Of a DNA stretch of 64,000 bases, positions 1-11,336 are shown in pieces. The stretch is taken from positions 1 through 64,000 of the forward strand of contig JNEN01001206.1 of assembly GCA_000697355.1 (NCBI GenBank), given 5' to 3'. The notes below the pieces were generated by a model. It was given only the letters and a program-made list of their open reading frames with translations. It was not told the DNA's origin and searched no databases. Position numbers and translations under genes: made by a program. Every line of letters begins with the position of its first letter. Position 1 is the first letter of the stretch. This DNA comes from Syncephalastrum monosporum B8922 (taxonomy: Eukaryota > Mucoromycota > Mucoromycetes > Mucorales > Syncephalastraceae).

Positions 1-22
1 TCTTTCGTATTTTCCGTCCATC

Positions 23-1264
23 ATGACTGCAGACTACGTTATTCTCGACCGAACTGGCGACAAGATGCCTATGGTTGGTTTCGGCACTTGGAAAGTTACC
101 AACGCCGATGCCGAAAATACCATCTACAATGCTATTAAAGCCGGCTACAGGTAATACATATGAAAGGAAAATGGAACACGCGTCTATGGCGCAAAGAAAG
201 ACACTGCGGTCTTGACACATGCTCGCTAGATTGATCGACACTGCTGCCGTATATGATAACGAAAGTGGCGTTGGACGGGGTATTCGCAAGGCCATCAGTG
301 AAGGCATTGTCAAGCGCGAAGATATCTTCGGTAAGACGAAGAAAAGCGTGTCCAAGACATCGTCTGACACTGGAGTAATGTCTTTTCAGTGGTGACAAAG
401 CTCTGGAACTATTATCACAACAAGAAGCATGTCCACCCCATGCTTGAGAAACAGCTTAAGATGCTCGGCTTAGACTACGTTGATTTGTACCATATCCACT
501 ATATGACCTATCGCGCCGTCGGTTCGCATATTACTAATATTCCCAAACAGGGCCTATCCCGATGAAATTCATCGATCCCGCGAAGTCTTACCCGCCCGGT
601 TGGGTTGACCCCGAGACAAAGCGCATGGACTACGAGCCGTCGCCAATGCAGGACTGCTACCGCGCATTGGAAGACCTCGTCGACGCTGGGCTCATTCGTA
701 ACATTGATATCTCCAACTTCAACGTCCAGCTCATCCTCGATGTGCTGACGTACGCCAAATACAAGCCCGCCGTCCTGCAGAGTAAGTTCATTTCAAACGG
801 GTCAATGTTTGTCCCGTGGTTTACTCATACGTCATCTCTTGATTCTTTATGTTTCTTTATCAGTCGAGCTACACCCTTATCTGCAGCAGTCGCGTCTCGT
901 CGAATGGACGCAAAAGCAAGGCATCCACGTTACCGCCTATTCGTCCTTTGGTCCTGCCGCGTTTGACAACTTCACCTCCAGCAGCGGCTCGGTCGGTCCA
1001 CTTCTCGAGCATGATAGTATCAAGGCAATTGCCAACAAGCACGGTAAATCCACAGGCCAAGTTCTCCTGCGTTGGTCCATTGAACGCAACGTGGCCGTGA
1101 TCCCTAAGAGTAGCAACGAAGGCCGCATGAAGTCCAACCTCGACCTCATTTCTTGGTCCCTTGACGAAGAAGACCGCAAGGCCATCGCTGATATGAACCA
1201 GAACATTCGTTTTAACGACCTACAGGACGTCATGTTTGGATTTGAGCTCCCTCTTTTTGATTAG
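23..1264 (+). CDS. XYL1: NAD(P)H-dependent D-xylose reductase (aldo-keto reductase)
   Basis: Aldo-keto reductase of the xylose reductase type, reducing xylose and other aldoses to polyols in the cytosol. Five exons (23-150, 230-330, 390-500, 551-781, 864-1264) give 323 aa, the usual family length. The catalytic tetrad is complete with family spacing: Asp46 and Tyr51 (DTAAVYDN), Lys80 (VTKLW) and His113 (HIHWP). The cofactor-side IPKS and SSFG motifs lie in exon 5. The start is the ATG preceding [12 protein letters not shown]; the first few bases of the window are its leader. The third intron (501-550) must start with AT, not GT, for the frame to hold; see the separate entry. Substrate preference within the AKR family cannot be read with certainty, but the YPPGW insertion and overall pattern fit xylose reductase well. 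Confidence 0.93.
501..550 (+). other. Predicted AT-AG intron in the xylose reductase gene
   Basis: Splicing out exactly these 50 nt restores the family motif HIHWPIPMKF and keeps the 323-codon frame. Reading through gives a stop at the CGATGA just after the acceptor. The intron begins ATATGACC and ends AAACAG, with an ACTAAT branch-like element about 17 nt before the acceptor. A G in place of the first A would make an ordinary GTATG donor. It is therefore a mutated or noncanonical donor, or a base error in the assembly. No GT in the neighbourhood gives the right frame. Confidence 0.7.
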
Positions 1265-1779
1265 ACCAATGTATAGTAAAATTGTCTGTCGGTTGGTACC
1301 AACCTACCGACAGTCTTTGATCATGCGAGTGCGAAATGTGTTTTCCAATAATTCCAGTCTATCAATCTCTGCCCAAAATGAGCATCATTTCACTTTTCAG
1401 GATACCTTAATCTGAATATGGATCGACAGTGTTCCAAAAAAAAAAAAGATGGATAGCATGCTTTTACCGTACGTATACTGTTTGTCTAGTCGTTTTTTGA
1501 TATGTTTAATGCATATATATTTCATTTATACTAATTAAAGTGGCTGTTTATTCCTACACTTTTCAAATCGTGGTTGAGGATTGAAAAATGGCTTGGCCTG
1601 GCCAAATTCAACTTATGGTGGCCAATTTCCAAAGTGTTTGCCAAATTCCAAAAAAAGAAGTATGGGTGGCTGAGTCAGATGCTCTGTGTTACCAAAAAAG
1701 GGAATCTCGACAATGCATGTCTGTTGTGCTGTGGCTGAAGGTTGTTCCTCTTTTCAACTTGAATCGCTTCTGACTGATC
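1265..1779 (+). promoter_or_regulatory. Intergenic region with triple GCCAAWTTCMA motif upstream of MAK5
   Basis: Shared spacer between the reductase stop and the helicase start. Three near-identical copies of an 11-mer (GCCAAATTCAA 1601-1611, GCCAATTTCCA 1621-1631, GCCAAATTCCA 1640-1650) sit 130-180 bp before the MAK5 ATG. The first overlaps a perfect palindrome TTGGCC-T-GGCCAA (1593-1605). No known factor is assigned. The rest is AT-rich with a poly-A run at 1435-1447 and no convincing ORF. Confidence 0.4.
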
Positions 1780-4681
1780 ATGGCCAAACAAGAAGGTGCT
1801 CCTGCACCGACCACGAAAAAGACACAGAAGAAACCTTTCAAGAAGCAAAACAAGCAGAAAAAGGGTCAAAAACGACAGCGATCCACCGCCGATTCAGGCG
1901 CGAAACCCGTTCCAAAGAAGCAGCGCACGGTCGAGTATGAAGATCTCGGCGCTATTGATGGCTGGGACTGGGCAGAAGTTAGCGATCTTGGCACCGGTGT
2001 TCTCGGAGGTGACGACGTGAGCGGCTTTCTATGTCTCGAGGAGATTGACGGCGTCGACGTTGATTATACTGAGACGGACGCCGGCAAAGTCGTCTCTTTT
2101 CGTCGTGCCAAAAAACCAAACCGTGGCAAGGCAAAGAAGGCCACCCCCGATCAGCCCTTGGACATGGAAGGCACCGTTTTCTTTGACGTTGATACCTACG
2201 ACGAGACATTGGCAGCCAAAGAGCTACAAGGCACCAAACAAGGAGCCAAACCCCAAGACGAAGAGGAATCCGCAGAGGCCGATGATACTGATGACGACAA
2301 CGACGTCGACGAGGAAGATGCGGAAAGTGCTCAAGAGATCGATTCGGATGATAACGCTGAAGAAGACGAAGAAGACGAAGACATCGACATGGATAAAGTA
2401 GTCAAGAAGGACAAAAAGACCAAACAGACGAAGCACAAGAGCGGTGATGTCGTCATGGAGGAAGCCGATGCTGTGTCTGGCCAGGAGCAGAAGAAGGAAC
2501 AAAAGGTTAAGGAGGACCCGAAAAGCAAGAAACAGAAAAAGCAACTCAGGGGTGAAGAGGCCGAAGATTTGGAAGACGAAAAAGACAGCGGCGAACAGCC
2601 TGCCAAAGGCAAGAATGCCAAAGCTCCCCGTCCGACCGTCGCCGATATCGATCCGAGTAAGTAACAATCTTTCAGTTGACTTGAGGACGACTCACGAACA
2701 TTTGTCTTGTTAGGTGTGGACATTTCGGCATGGAAGTCCCTTTCGCTAGCTGAGCCCATTGTGAATGCTCTGAAATACTACAAATTTACGCAGCCCACGC
2801 CTATTCAAAGCAAGACTCTCCCTAGGGCGCTTGCAGGACGAGACATCATCGGTGCAGCAGAGACGGGTTCGGGTAAAACACTCGCTTTCGGTATACCCAT
2901 GGTACAGTCACTCCTTAAGGGCACTCGTGACGGCCTGACGGGTCTGGTGCTGACACCCACAAGAGAACTGGCCATCCAGGTCAAAGACCATATCCAAAAC
3001 ATCGCCACATTCACTGATATCAAGGTATGCTTATATATCTTTTCACCAGTTGATAGACTGACCCCGTCTCGCGTCAGGTTGCAGTGGTCGTGGGTGGCAT
3101 GTCCATTCAAAAACAACACCGTATGCTCAAAGCGAAACCAGATATCATTGTTGCAACCCCAGGTCGTTTCTGGGAGATTTTCTCTGAGGTAAATTCCATT
3201 CGTGGTATCGGTTCAATTGCATGCTCATGTATTTTGTGCAGAATGATACCTATCTGGATTCACTGAAGCACGTCAAGTTTTTGGTGTTGGATGAAGCCGA
3301 TCGTATGCTTGAAAAAGGTCGCTTCGAGGAATTAGCCAGCATCCTGCAGACCCTCTCCAATAAGCGGAAGTACGTAGATTTCTGAAGGCTCTACGCAAGC
3401 ACCACTGACTCAACCTGTTTAGGGTAACGACGGACTGGCCCGAGGAAGCCCCCAATGCCCAAGAAATTGTAAAGAAACAAGGTAAAATGAGAAACAAGCG
3501 AGAGAATATGCACATGCTGATGAACAGAAACAGACACAATTTCGCACCAGACGTTCGTGTTTACCGCTACTTTAAGCAAAGACACCCGTTTCAACATTAA
3601 AGAGAAGAAAAAAGCAAAAAAGACCAAGAAGGAGCCGGGATCTATGAGTAAGTGATAATGCGATGTGTTTGTCAAAAGTATTAATTGTGCAAATAGGCGA
3701 CTTGATCCATCGTCTGGAGTTGTCCGATAAGAATCCCTTCATTGTTGACATCACAACGGAAAACGTGGTGGCCTCGAGGCTCGTAGAGGCCAAGGTGGAT
3801 TGCTTGCACACCGAGAAGGACCTTTACGTCTACTATTTCTGCACTCGGTATCCAGGGCGTACCATTATCTTCGTCAACAGTGTGGACGCTATCCGCCGTT
3901 TGATACCTGTCTTCAAGCTGCTCGGCATCGAGGTTCTCGGATTGCACGCCAAGATGCAGCAGAGACAACGTCTGAAGAATCTAGACAGGTGCGTGGAAGT
4001 CGTAGGAATAGTTAGCAGTTGCTGAACTCTTCAATTAGATTTAAAGCGAACGACAAGGCCGTGCTGGTAGCATCGGATGTTGCTGCACGTGGTCTGGATA
4101 TTCCGTTGGTAGAGCATGTTATCCACTACCAATTGCCGCGGTCTGGCGAGATATATGTGCATCGTAGTGGTCGTACAGCTCGTGCTAATCGCGATGGCGT
4201 GTCATTATTACTATGCTCCCCGGATGAAGTCAAAACGTACAATAAGCTTGTCCAGACGCTGCGGAAGGGTAGACAGTATCCCGACTTACCTGTGGATCTG
4301 AGCATCCTCCGCGAGATGAAGCAGCGAGTGAACTTGGCGACCGATATCGACAAGATGGAACACAAGAAAGAAAAGGCCCGTCATGAAGAAGGCTGGATGC
4401 GCAAGATGGCCAGGGAAATGGACCTGGATGTGAGCGACGAAGAAGTGGATCCAGATGAGGGCAAGAAGAAGAATGGCAAGGATGAGGCTGTACTCCGAAA
4501 CAAGAAGGCCGAGCTGAAGCATCTCCTTGCGCAACCCATGTTACCGCAGGGCGTGTCGACGCGATACCTGACAGGTGGCATCGTGGCCGACCTTGTGGAA
4601 CGGCTGCTGGAGAATAATGACAGAGATGTGTTGCTGCCTGCTCATGCCACCAGTCGGGCAGTAGAGGATATTCAGCATTAA
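1780..4681 (+). CDS. MAK5: ATP-dependent RNA helicase MAK5/DDX24 (DEAD-box)
   Basis: Nucleolar DEAD-box helicase of 60S ribosome assembly. Eight exons (1780-2656, 2714-3024, 3078-3188, 3242-3369, 3423-3481, 3534-3647, 3697-3988, 4039-4681) encode 844 aa, similar to human DDX24 and a little longer than yeast Mak5. Residues 1-290 are a Lys/Glu/Asp-rich acidic tail. The core shows the Q motif (FTQPTPIQ), Walker A (AETGSGKT), PTRELA, TPGR, DEAD (LVLDEADRM), motif III as FTATLS, and HRSGRTAR in the second RecA domain. Insertions around the FTAT motif (an EEAPNAQEI segment, then a Lys-rich block) are typical of the MAK5 branch. The C-terminal basic/acidic tail ends at EDIQH. It converges on the eL18 gene, with 205 bp between the two stops. 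Confidence 0.95.
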
Positions 4682-4886
4682 AATGATTCAAAATCCTTAA
4701 ATACATCTATCCATCAATATATACATAGATACACACATCGACGAAAATAAATGCATGTTCCTGACGTTGACATATATATATCTGCACATGTGAGTATGTA
4801 CGAATATCTGAAGAAAAGAACCGCTTTTTATTCTGTGCATATGGAGAACACACAAGAAAGAAAAAGAGAAGAAGGTGTGGGGTTGT

Positions 4887-5712
4887 TTAGACCTTGAAGC
4901 CACGGGACTGACGACGACCACGGGCACGCTCGAACTTGCGGCCCTTGGAGCGGACGTAGGGCTTCTTGTGGGAGTGGGGACCGAAGCCAAAGTGCTTGAC
5001 GGCCTCACGGCTGTTCTTGGCACCACGGATGAGGGTGGTGTTCGAGCCAGTGGGGGCGCGCAGGGCAAGCTGGTCAAAGGTGAGGATCTCACCACCGGCA
5101 GCGAGGACGCGGGCCTTAGCGGTCTTGGTGACACGGAGAGCGCACAGGGACAGCTTAGGAACCTCGGCAAGGCGAGAGTCGTCCGTCACGGAGCCGACAA
5201 CCACAACGGTCTTGCCCTCCTCGGCGTTCTTGACAACACGCGAGAGCGACACGGGGGGACGGTTGATGCGCGACATAAAGAGACGCTTCAGGACGACCTT
5301 GTTGAAGTTCGAGTCCGTACGGCGCGACAAGAAGCGGTAGAGCTAGTTATATTTCATAATGAGCATACGATTCTACTCTCCTCATCAACACGATCTCTCT
5401 CGCTCGCTCCTGATATTTACCTTGACCAGAAGGGCCTGGTAGACGTTCTCCGACTTGGGGGCAGTACGGTTAGACTTCTTCACGTGGTGGTTCTTAAGGT
5501 CGATACCCTATACAGCAGATTGAAATGTTAGGTCTGCCCATGACCATCGAATCGCAGCACCCTCAAAATCCCTGTTGATGACTTTTCACGACGACCGCAT
5601 CCATCCATCCATCCACCTCCCTATCCATCCATCCATCCGTTCGTTCGTCCCATCGATAGGGTGCTGCGATATGTGTACGTTGTCGTCTTTATGATGGGTG
5701 AGTACGTACCAT
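4887..5712 (-). CDS. RPL18: 60S ribosomal protein eL18
   Basis: Cytosolic large-subunit ribosomal protein eL18. Three exons on the minus strand (5712-5710, 5507-5421, 5342-4887) give 181 aa, close to the 186-188 aa of yeast and human. The first exon is only the ATG, followed by the intron; the second opens with [19 protein letters not shown]. The third carries [13 protein letters not shown], the [11 protein letters not shown] segment and the C-terminal [11 protein letters not shown] start codon split off by an early intron is common in ribosomal protein genes. Codon use is strongly biased to C/G third positions, as expected for high expression. Intron 1 (202 nt) is far longer than other introns here and carries an inverted repeat. 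The long plus-strand reading frame opposite exon 3 is a shadow of this gene. Confidence 0.96.
5551..5670 (-). repeat. 13-bp perfect inverted repeat in eL18 intron 1
   Basis: ATCGCAGCACCCT (5551-5563) and AGGGTGCTGCGAT (5658-5670) are exact reverse complements, separated by 94 nt inside the first intron of the eL18 gene. In the transcript they could form a 13-bp stem that draws the two halves of the intron together. The loop contains a CATC microsatellite (5598-5640). Confidence 0.75.
5598..5650. repeat. (CATC)n / (GTTC)n microsatellite
   Basis: Imperfect tetranucleotide array inside eL18 intron 1: runs of CATC interrupted by a CACCTCCCT spacer and followed by GTTCGTTCGT. It forms most of the loop of the flanking inverted repeat. 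Confidence 0.85.
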
Positions 5713-8528
5713 TTCGAGTGACGGGAAGAGAAGAGAAAGTCCAATGGCTTGAATTGCGGACGTCCTTTGCCGGCCCCGCTCTCTGCCTAAATTTCCATAA
5801 GCGGAAATTCAAACTCCTTTCTTTAAAATATGATCCTTCCTCAGACGATGAATTCTAAGCACTACTATCATTAGTCTATGCGTCATACGCAGCACTCTAT
5901 TGTATATGTGCTGCGTTCTTGTAGATGTTTCCAAAGCCTCCACTGAGTATACTCCGTACAGACTGTATGCTATTACTGCAATTGGTCGAGAGTATAAAAG
6001 ACAGAGTGCCCCAATGGCTATGGTATATAGTTGAATATGTTTATTAAGGGGTGGAATCAGTCATAAAAGGTGCAATGGCTAATACCTAGCGGCTAAGAGT
6101 AGGAAGCACTCTAGTTAAGGCACAATTTGGGGAAAAATGGAGCTATTTCAGACTGGGAGTGGGCGTCTGGGGAGGAGGATAGGGACGTTGGTAGTATGAG
6201 GTAAGGGCATGGTGTGGTTCTTGTTCTTCCTCTTCGAAGAGGGAATCGGGCTGCGAAATATAGCCCTTTTAACGCTGAAGGTTGAGGAGGGCTGGCATTT
6301 CTTGAGCTCTTGTGGACGTCGGGGAGTACGTTGAGTATGAGGTGTAAGTTTTGTGCGTAGGGTTCTGGAGGCTGTATGTATCCAAACGCCTTAAATCAAG
6401 CAGACCGCTATGGCTGCAGTCTTCATAAATATCTTTAGATGTGTTCAGCTGACGTCCCCACCCCGAATAACCGATTATGAGACAGTACCAAAGCCTCTCT
6501 ATTACAACGAAGGAGTATATATATGTGCGGTACACGGCAAGTATAGTTATGGTCTCTGTTTGTTTAAGTGTGGTTTGCCTATAGTCGCATACCATTTTTA
6601 GGACGACTTCGGCAACTTGAAGTGGAGTATGAGGATTAGCCTAAAGGTTTGTCTCCAGCCTCATATGTTTTTTCTATAATATAATTTAGCTTATTTATAT
6701 GCACTTCCTTTATATACCTATCATATCTTAGCATGAGGTAGCATTTACAGTAAGACATATCGCTAATAATGAGGAGCTCTGGATATGAAAAGTTTAGGAA
6801 GTCTCGTTGATCGAAATTCGGTAATAGCATGCGAAATCAGAGATGCAATATAGTGCAATACTGAATGCAAGTAGAAACCGTATGTACTTTCATTGTCTTA
6901 TGAAACAAAACTTAAGCTATGGCAGAGTTCAAAGATCATAAAGTGCAGAAATTATTGACATAAGTTGCAAAAGTGATGTGCTAGATGACATGCCACCTGG
7001 TCAGTATAGTCAGTATAAATGCGGAAGTGGGTCAATTTGACGCGGCAATATAAAAGGAACGCGCAAAGTAGAGGGCCAAAAAAAACAGTAAAACGTACCA
7101 AACGAGCGAATGTGATGCCACCGTTGTCAAGCTTGCCCACCGCAAATTTAAACAGTGCAGCCTGTGCCACTTTAATTTTTCACTGACGCAAAAGGATCCA
7201 CTTGAAGAATGCCGATACAGTAATAGAACTAAAAGTTCCTGTTCATGCCTATTTACAAAAAGAACGAAAACTACTGCATTATCTTGATGCGCTGAACGAG
7301 GAGCTCATAAAACAGGCAGACAGTCTCTACTTCCCTCCTCCCCAATAGAAACTAACAATTGAAAAGTAGGTCTCTCATACACGGGATATTTCCTTCACCA
7401 ACTCGCTTTACCAGCACATATAAGTTCACAACACACACACGTTAATTGTATGCTAGAACTAAACATGGGCGTATTTTTGATGATGTGCAGCCACTTAGGC
7501 AATGAATAGGCAACGATTACAACTTGACGCAAATAGGATTGATGTGAACGAGCTGGCAAATGGCGTATGCGTAGGAGTCTCAAAGTAAGGTGCGATGCAG
7601 TGTCGAACGGCATGGTATGACATTGCAGCACATACAGTGCAGTACTGTACATACTGTGTCAATTCATCCAGAAGATCATATAAATATTTAGCTAGTCTGG
7701 TAATGTCAAAACTAAACATTTGAGTCTAGACGAATACTATATCGTAAGTGCTTTTTGTTTTTGTTAGGTGAGTTGAATAGCGCAGATGATAATACAAGGT
7801 ATAATGATGGGCTACCTTTTGTACATGCCGTCACAATCTATCTTCTTCTCCAGGCAACATATCTCCATTTTTTCAAGCAGCTCTAAATAACAATACCGAA
7901 CTAGCGATAGTGTGGGCATTTTAGCATGTGATTTTATTATGTTCCCGAAAAGCTGTCTTCTGCGCGGGCTTGGTACTGCATGCAGCGATGATTCTCCGCA
8001 TTTTGGCGCCATCATTTGATCTATGCTGACGAATATGGGAGTGCTATGGTAAACGCAAAAGAATATAACGAGATGTGCAAAGAGACTACAGAAATACAGT
8101 ATTTGTTGTGGTATATTTCGAATTTCTGTTCCTGTGTCTCGACCGAGAGACCAAAGTTATGGTACGCATTCGGTGCATGCACAATTTAAAGCCCATTTAA
8201 TAATTCTTATACAGGCAACGAATATCCTTCATATATATCCAGGCTTAATGCAATACAGGAAAGGGGATCTACTATGTCGCTCCTGGGTGCATTTCGAAAG
8301 ATTAGACATGCCTATAAAATAGTCTCAATTTCCTGAGGAAATTAAGATAGACAACCAACTTTGTAATGAAAACAATGAATTCTGCGATCTGGTGACACGA
8401 ACACAAAGACGCTAGCCGATGTTGTTTATCAGTATAATATCTACAAGCACATATTGGTACTCTAATATCTCAAGGTTGCACCATCACGCCACGTATGTTT
8501 CCTTCTTTCTCTCATATTTGTCAACAAA
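5713..8528. other. Gene-poor 2.8 kb region
   Basis: AT-rich sequence upstream of eL18 (minus) and of the LAGLIDADG-like/zinc-finger gene (plus). Reading frames are short, on both strands, with no family motif and no convincing splice-linked exons. The eL18 promoter must lie just above 5712. I see no tRNA B-box, no long terminal repeat and no recognisable transposase. It may be eroded mobile DNA, but nothing in it proves that. Confidence 0.5.
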
Positions 8529-11178
8529 ATGCCTTCCGGAGGATCTCGAAACCTGTCTCGTCCCAGAAAAGAATCCAAACACGTTCATTCAGCGGCAACA
8601 TTGAAAGTCGACGATCCCGAAGCCAAGGCCGGGATCATTCCAGACGAGCAAGCATCTCAAACGGCGGGTGAAAATAAAGGAAAGCCACTTGGCACGAAAC
8701 CTGTTGGATTTCTCGGCAAGTCAAGCGATCATTTGAGATACTTTTTCCTTGGCTTTTGCATAAGCGCCGGGGAAGTCACGATCGAGGGCGATGCGATTGG
8801 GATAACCCTGCACGTGTCCCAGTTCAGTTTCCTCCACGAACTGTCCAGCCGATACGGTATAGATAATCCCTCGATATTGTGAGAAAGCATACTTTGCAAG
8901 CATGGTTTTCTATTTGTCAGACCGGCTCACAGCGCCTTCTCCTGTTGCTATTAGCTTCCCTTTAGATGGCGGGTTATCCAAGGAATTCAAGGCGTGTAAG
9001 ACAGGTTCTGTCCAGTGGCGTCTCAAGGATAGAGCAGTCGACGACCACATGAACTACTATATGCGCTCGACCTCAAACAACGCATGTGCTGATTGGCTAC
9101 GATCATTATTTCCTACAAACATCACCCGTCAAGGAAGGTTGGAGTTCCTGTCCCTCTTTATTCTCGGCATCATGGCGGCAGCCGGAAGAGTCGACTGGAC
9201 CCCAAGAGGCCTCAACCCTTCAGAAGTTAGGCTGCACTACCGTCGTGTCCGTATCCCTTGTGCCAATTTGCAACTTGCGCGCTGGATTAATGCGGAACTC
9301 CAGGAGAACGGGTGCACATCTGCTATCACGCACGACGATAAACGCAAGCTATCCTCGCTACATCACTGTAGCCGTATCCATGTCCAAAACTCCAAGGAGA
9401 ACAATGGTTTTTTCACTACAGGCCTTGGACTTATGCGCAAGCACAGAATTCCCCTATGCGGCACGCTCAAATTTCTCGAAGACTTCTTGGAAAATGATGG
9501 CTGGCTCCCGGTTTCTACCATACCCGCGAGACGATACTCTTTTCATCAATTCCTTGGCGAATCTATCCATGATCATGTTGCCAGTGTTGTAGCACGGTAA
9601 GCTCATGCTTCTATCAGGAGAAGGGGAAACGCATCTTGACGGATAATTTGAAATTCACAGTGATTTCTTCGACCAAACCCTTCACTCGCTGAATAATGTT
9701 TTGACATTTGCTGGATATGACAAATCAGACATCAAGGATCCCTTTGACTTCAAGCTTTTCGTGGCCTTTATCAGAAGTTTCGAAGCAAAGAAGCTCAGCA
9801 AAAGGCAGCGCCTGCTGCTTGACTACATAAACGCATGTGAGCACCGCATTATCCCTAACACAGAGTTCGGCGACGTGAAACGCCAAAAGGTACGGACGAT
9901 GAGCAGCTTCATTTCCGTTGCCTCTATAATAACTCATCTATCATCCATTCATCTGTCTACAGCCGTTCGACTTTATTTGTCCTGAATGTTCCAAGCCGAT
10001 GATGGATAAGGGTAGGATGAATAGGCATATGCTCTCGCATGCGGTAAGCATAATGGCACAGGTTACGTATAATGCCTTTGTTGATAGAACTCTCTGATAG
10101 AGATCCTACTACTGCTCCTACCGCGGTTGTGACAGTGCGTTCGAGCTAAGATATGAACTTCAAGCTCATAAGCGTGAGCATTTCCGCAAGGTATGTAACT
10201 TGATAGAGCTAAAATATCACTTGCTCAATCAGCATATCATGAAAAGGCTTCAGCGAAAGAACAAACGGTCTGCGAGGTCAAAGGCTGCAGCGAGATTATC
10301 AAAGCACCGGTGAACCAAAAGGGACATAACATTCTTTATCATTCAAAAGTACCAAATGTATGTTTTAAAAGGAAAGAACAGTTTATAAGAAACGCTACTT
10401 ACATAGAAAAACTTAGCAAAAGGTTTCCTGTCCATTCGATGGATGTGATCTCGAGTTTGCTCTAAAGAAAGATCGGGCTAGCCATATACGAAGCATACAT
10501 GCTCCTTCGACTGGATTGGTACGAAAGCATATCCGTCTCAGTACCTCTGATCCTCGCTACTCACCGCCAAGATCTTTAGCCAAAAAACTTCTTGTGTAAA
10601 GCAGCTGGTTGTAATATGCGGTACACCTACGCAGTCCAACTAAAGGAGCATGCTAAGAAAGAGCATGACATTGAGGTAGATGATGACCCTGCTAACGTTC
10701 TATGAACCCTCCCGAGATATGTATAACATGGCTCACTATTTCATTTTCCCATCAGCTTACTTTGTATTCTTGTCCACAAGCTGAGTGTGATAAGCAATTC
10801 ACAGTTCTAGCAAGTGTATCGAACCACATGATAAGGGTGCACAAGACCAAGGTAAAGTGCTCTGTGGCACCATGAATAGCAGCGTTCTAAAAGCAATTAT
10901 TTTTGTAGTTTCCCTGCAATACATGCTCGAAAAGTCTGAGGACTGAAGGAGCACTCCAGCTGCACTTGCAGAAAAGTCACAACCCAGTAAGAAGCATGAA
11001 GAATAGCAACGAATAGAGTTTTTAGAACGGATACTTACGCCGAGCTTCTTCATAGGACAATCAGTTCGTGTGCAGTGAACCTACGTGTAGACGAAGGTAC
11101 AAGACCAAATATACGTGCGTATATCACGAGAAGAAACACTTCCCCAAGAAGCAGGAGGAAAGCGCCACTGTATCGTAG
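8529..11178 (+). CDS. LAGLIDADG-like double repeat fused to eight C2H2 zinc fingers
   Basis: Eleven exons (8529-8856, 8921-9596, 9661-9889, 9963-10043, 10101-10190, 10247-10357, 10423-10518, 10580-10675, 10756-10851, 10909-10986, 11056-11178) splice to 667 aa. Residues 412-667 hold eight C2H2 fingers, nearly all C-x4-C types, one per exon, each exon bounded by phase-0 introns. Residues 60-400 resemble a two-repeat LAGLIDADG fold. FFLGFCISAGEVTI (72-85) and FILGIMAAAGRVDW (190-203) sit where the motif helices would be, each followed by strand-like segments and a helix such as LQLARWINAELQENG. In both, the position of the metal-binding acid of LAGLIDADG is Ala. I infer a DNA-binding, probably non-cleaving, nuclear protein. 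The fingers are certain; the LAGLIDADG assignment is by eye. Exon 1 uses a GTATAG donor; without it the frame breaks. Confidence 0.75.
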
Positions 11179-11336
11179 TTCCTATTGTCGTCATTAGTGG
11201 CCCATGGCAGCAAAGCAGATTGGAGTCCTGCAAGACGAGTATTCTTTGTTCTGTTTATTTTTTTTATCATAAACTATCTGCTGATTCGGTTTTGGTTATA
11301 CATGGGTGACGGTATACAACAGGGCAACAGGGTTAT

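Noticed and set aside
4875..5531. 218-codon plus-strand frame opposite eL18
   Set aside because: Exact shadow of the biased codons of the eL18 gene; no family match and it spans an intron.
5508..5709. Intronic box C/D snoRNA in eL18 intron 1
   Set aside because: A TGATGA-like box is present only on the antisense strand and no CTGA partner is placed correctly.
8857..8920. Frameshift or stop disabling the LAGLIDADG-like gene
   Set aside because: A 64-nt GTATAG...TCAG intron removes the apparent break and restores the frame through all 11 exons.
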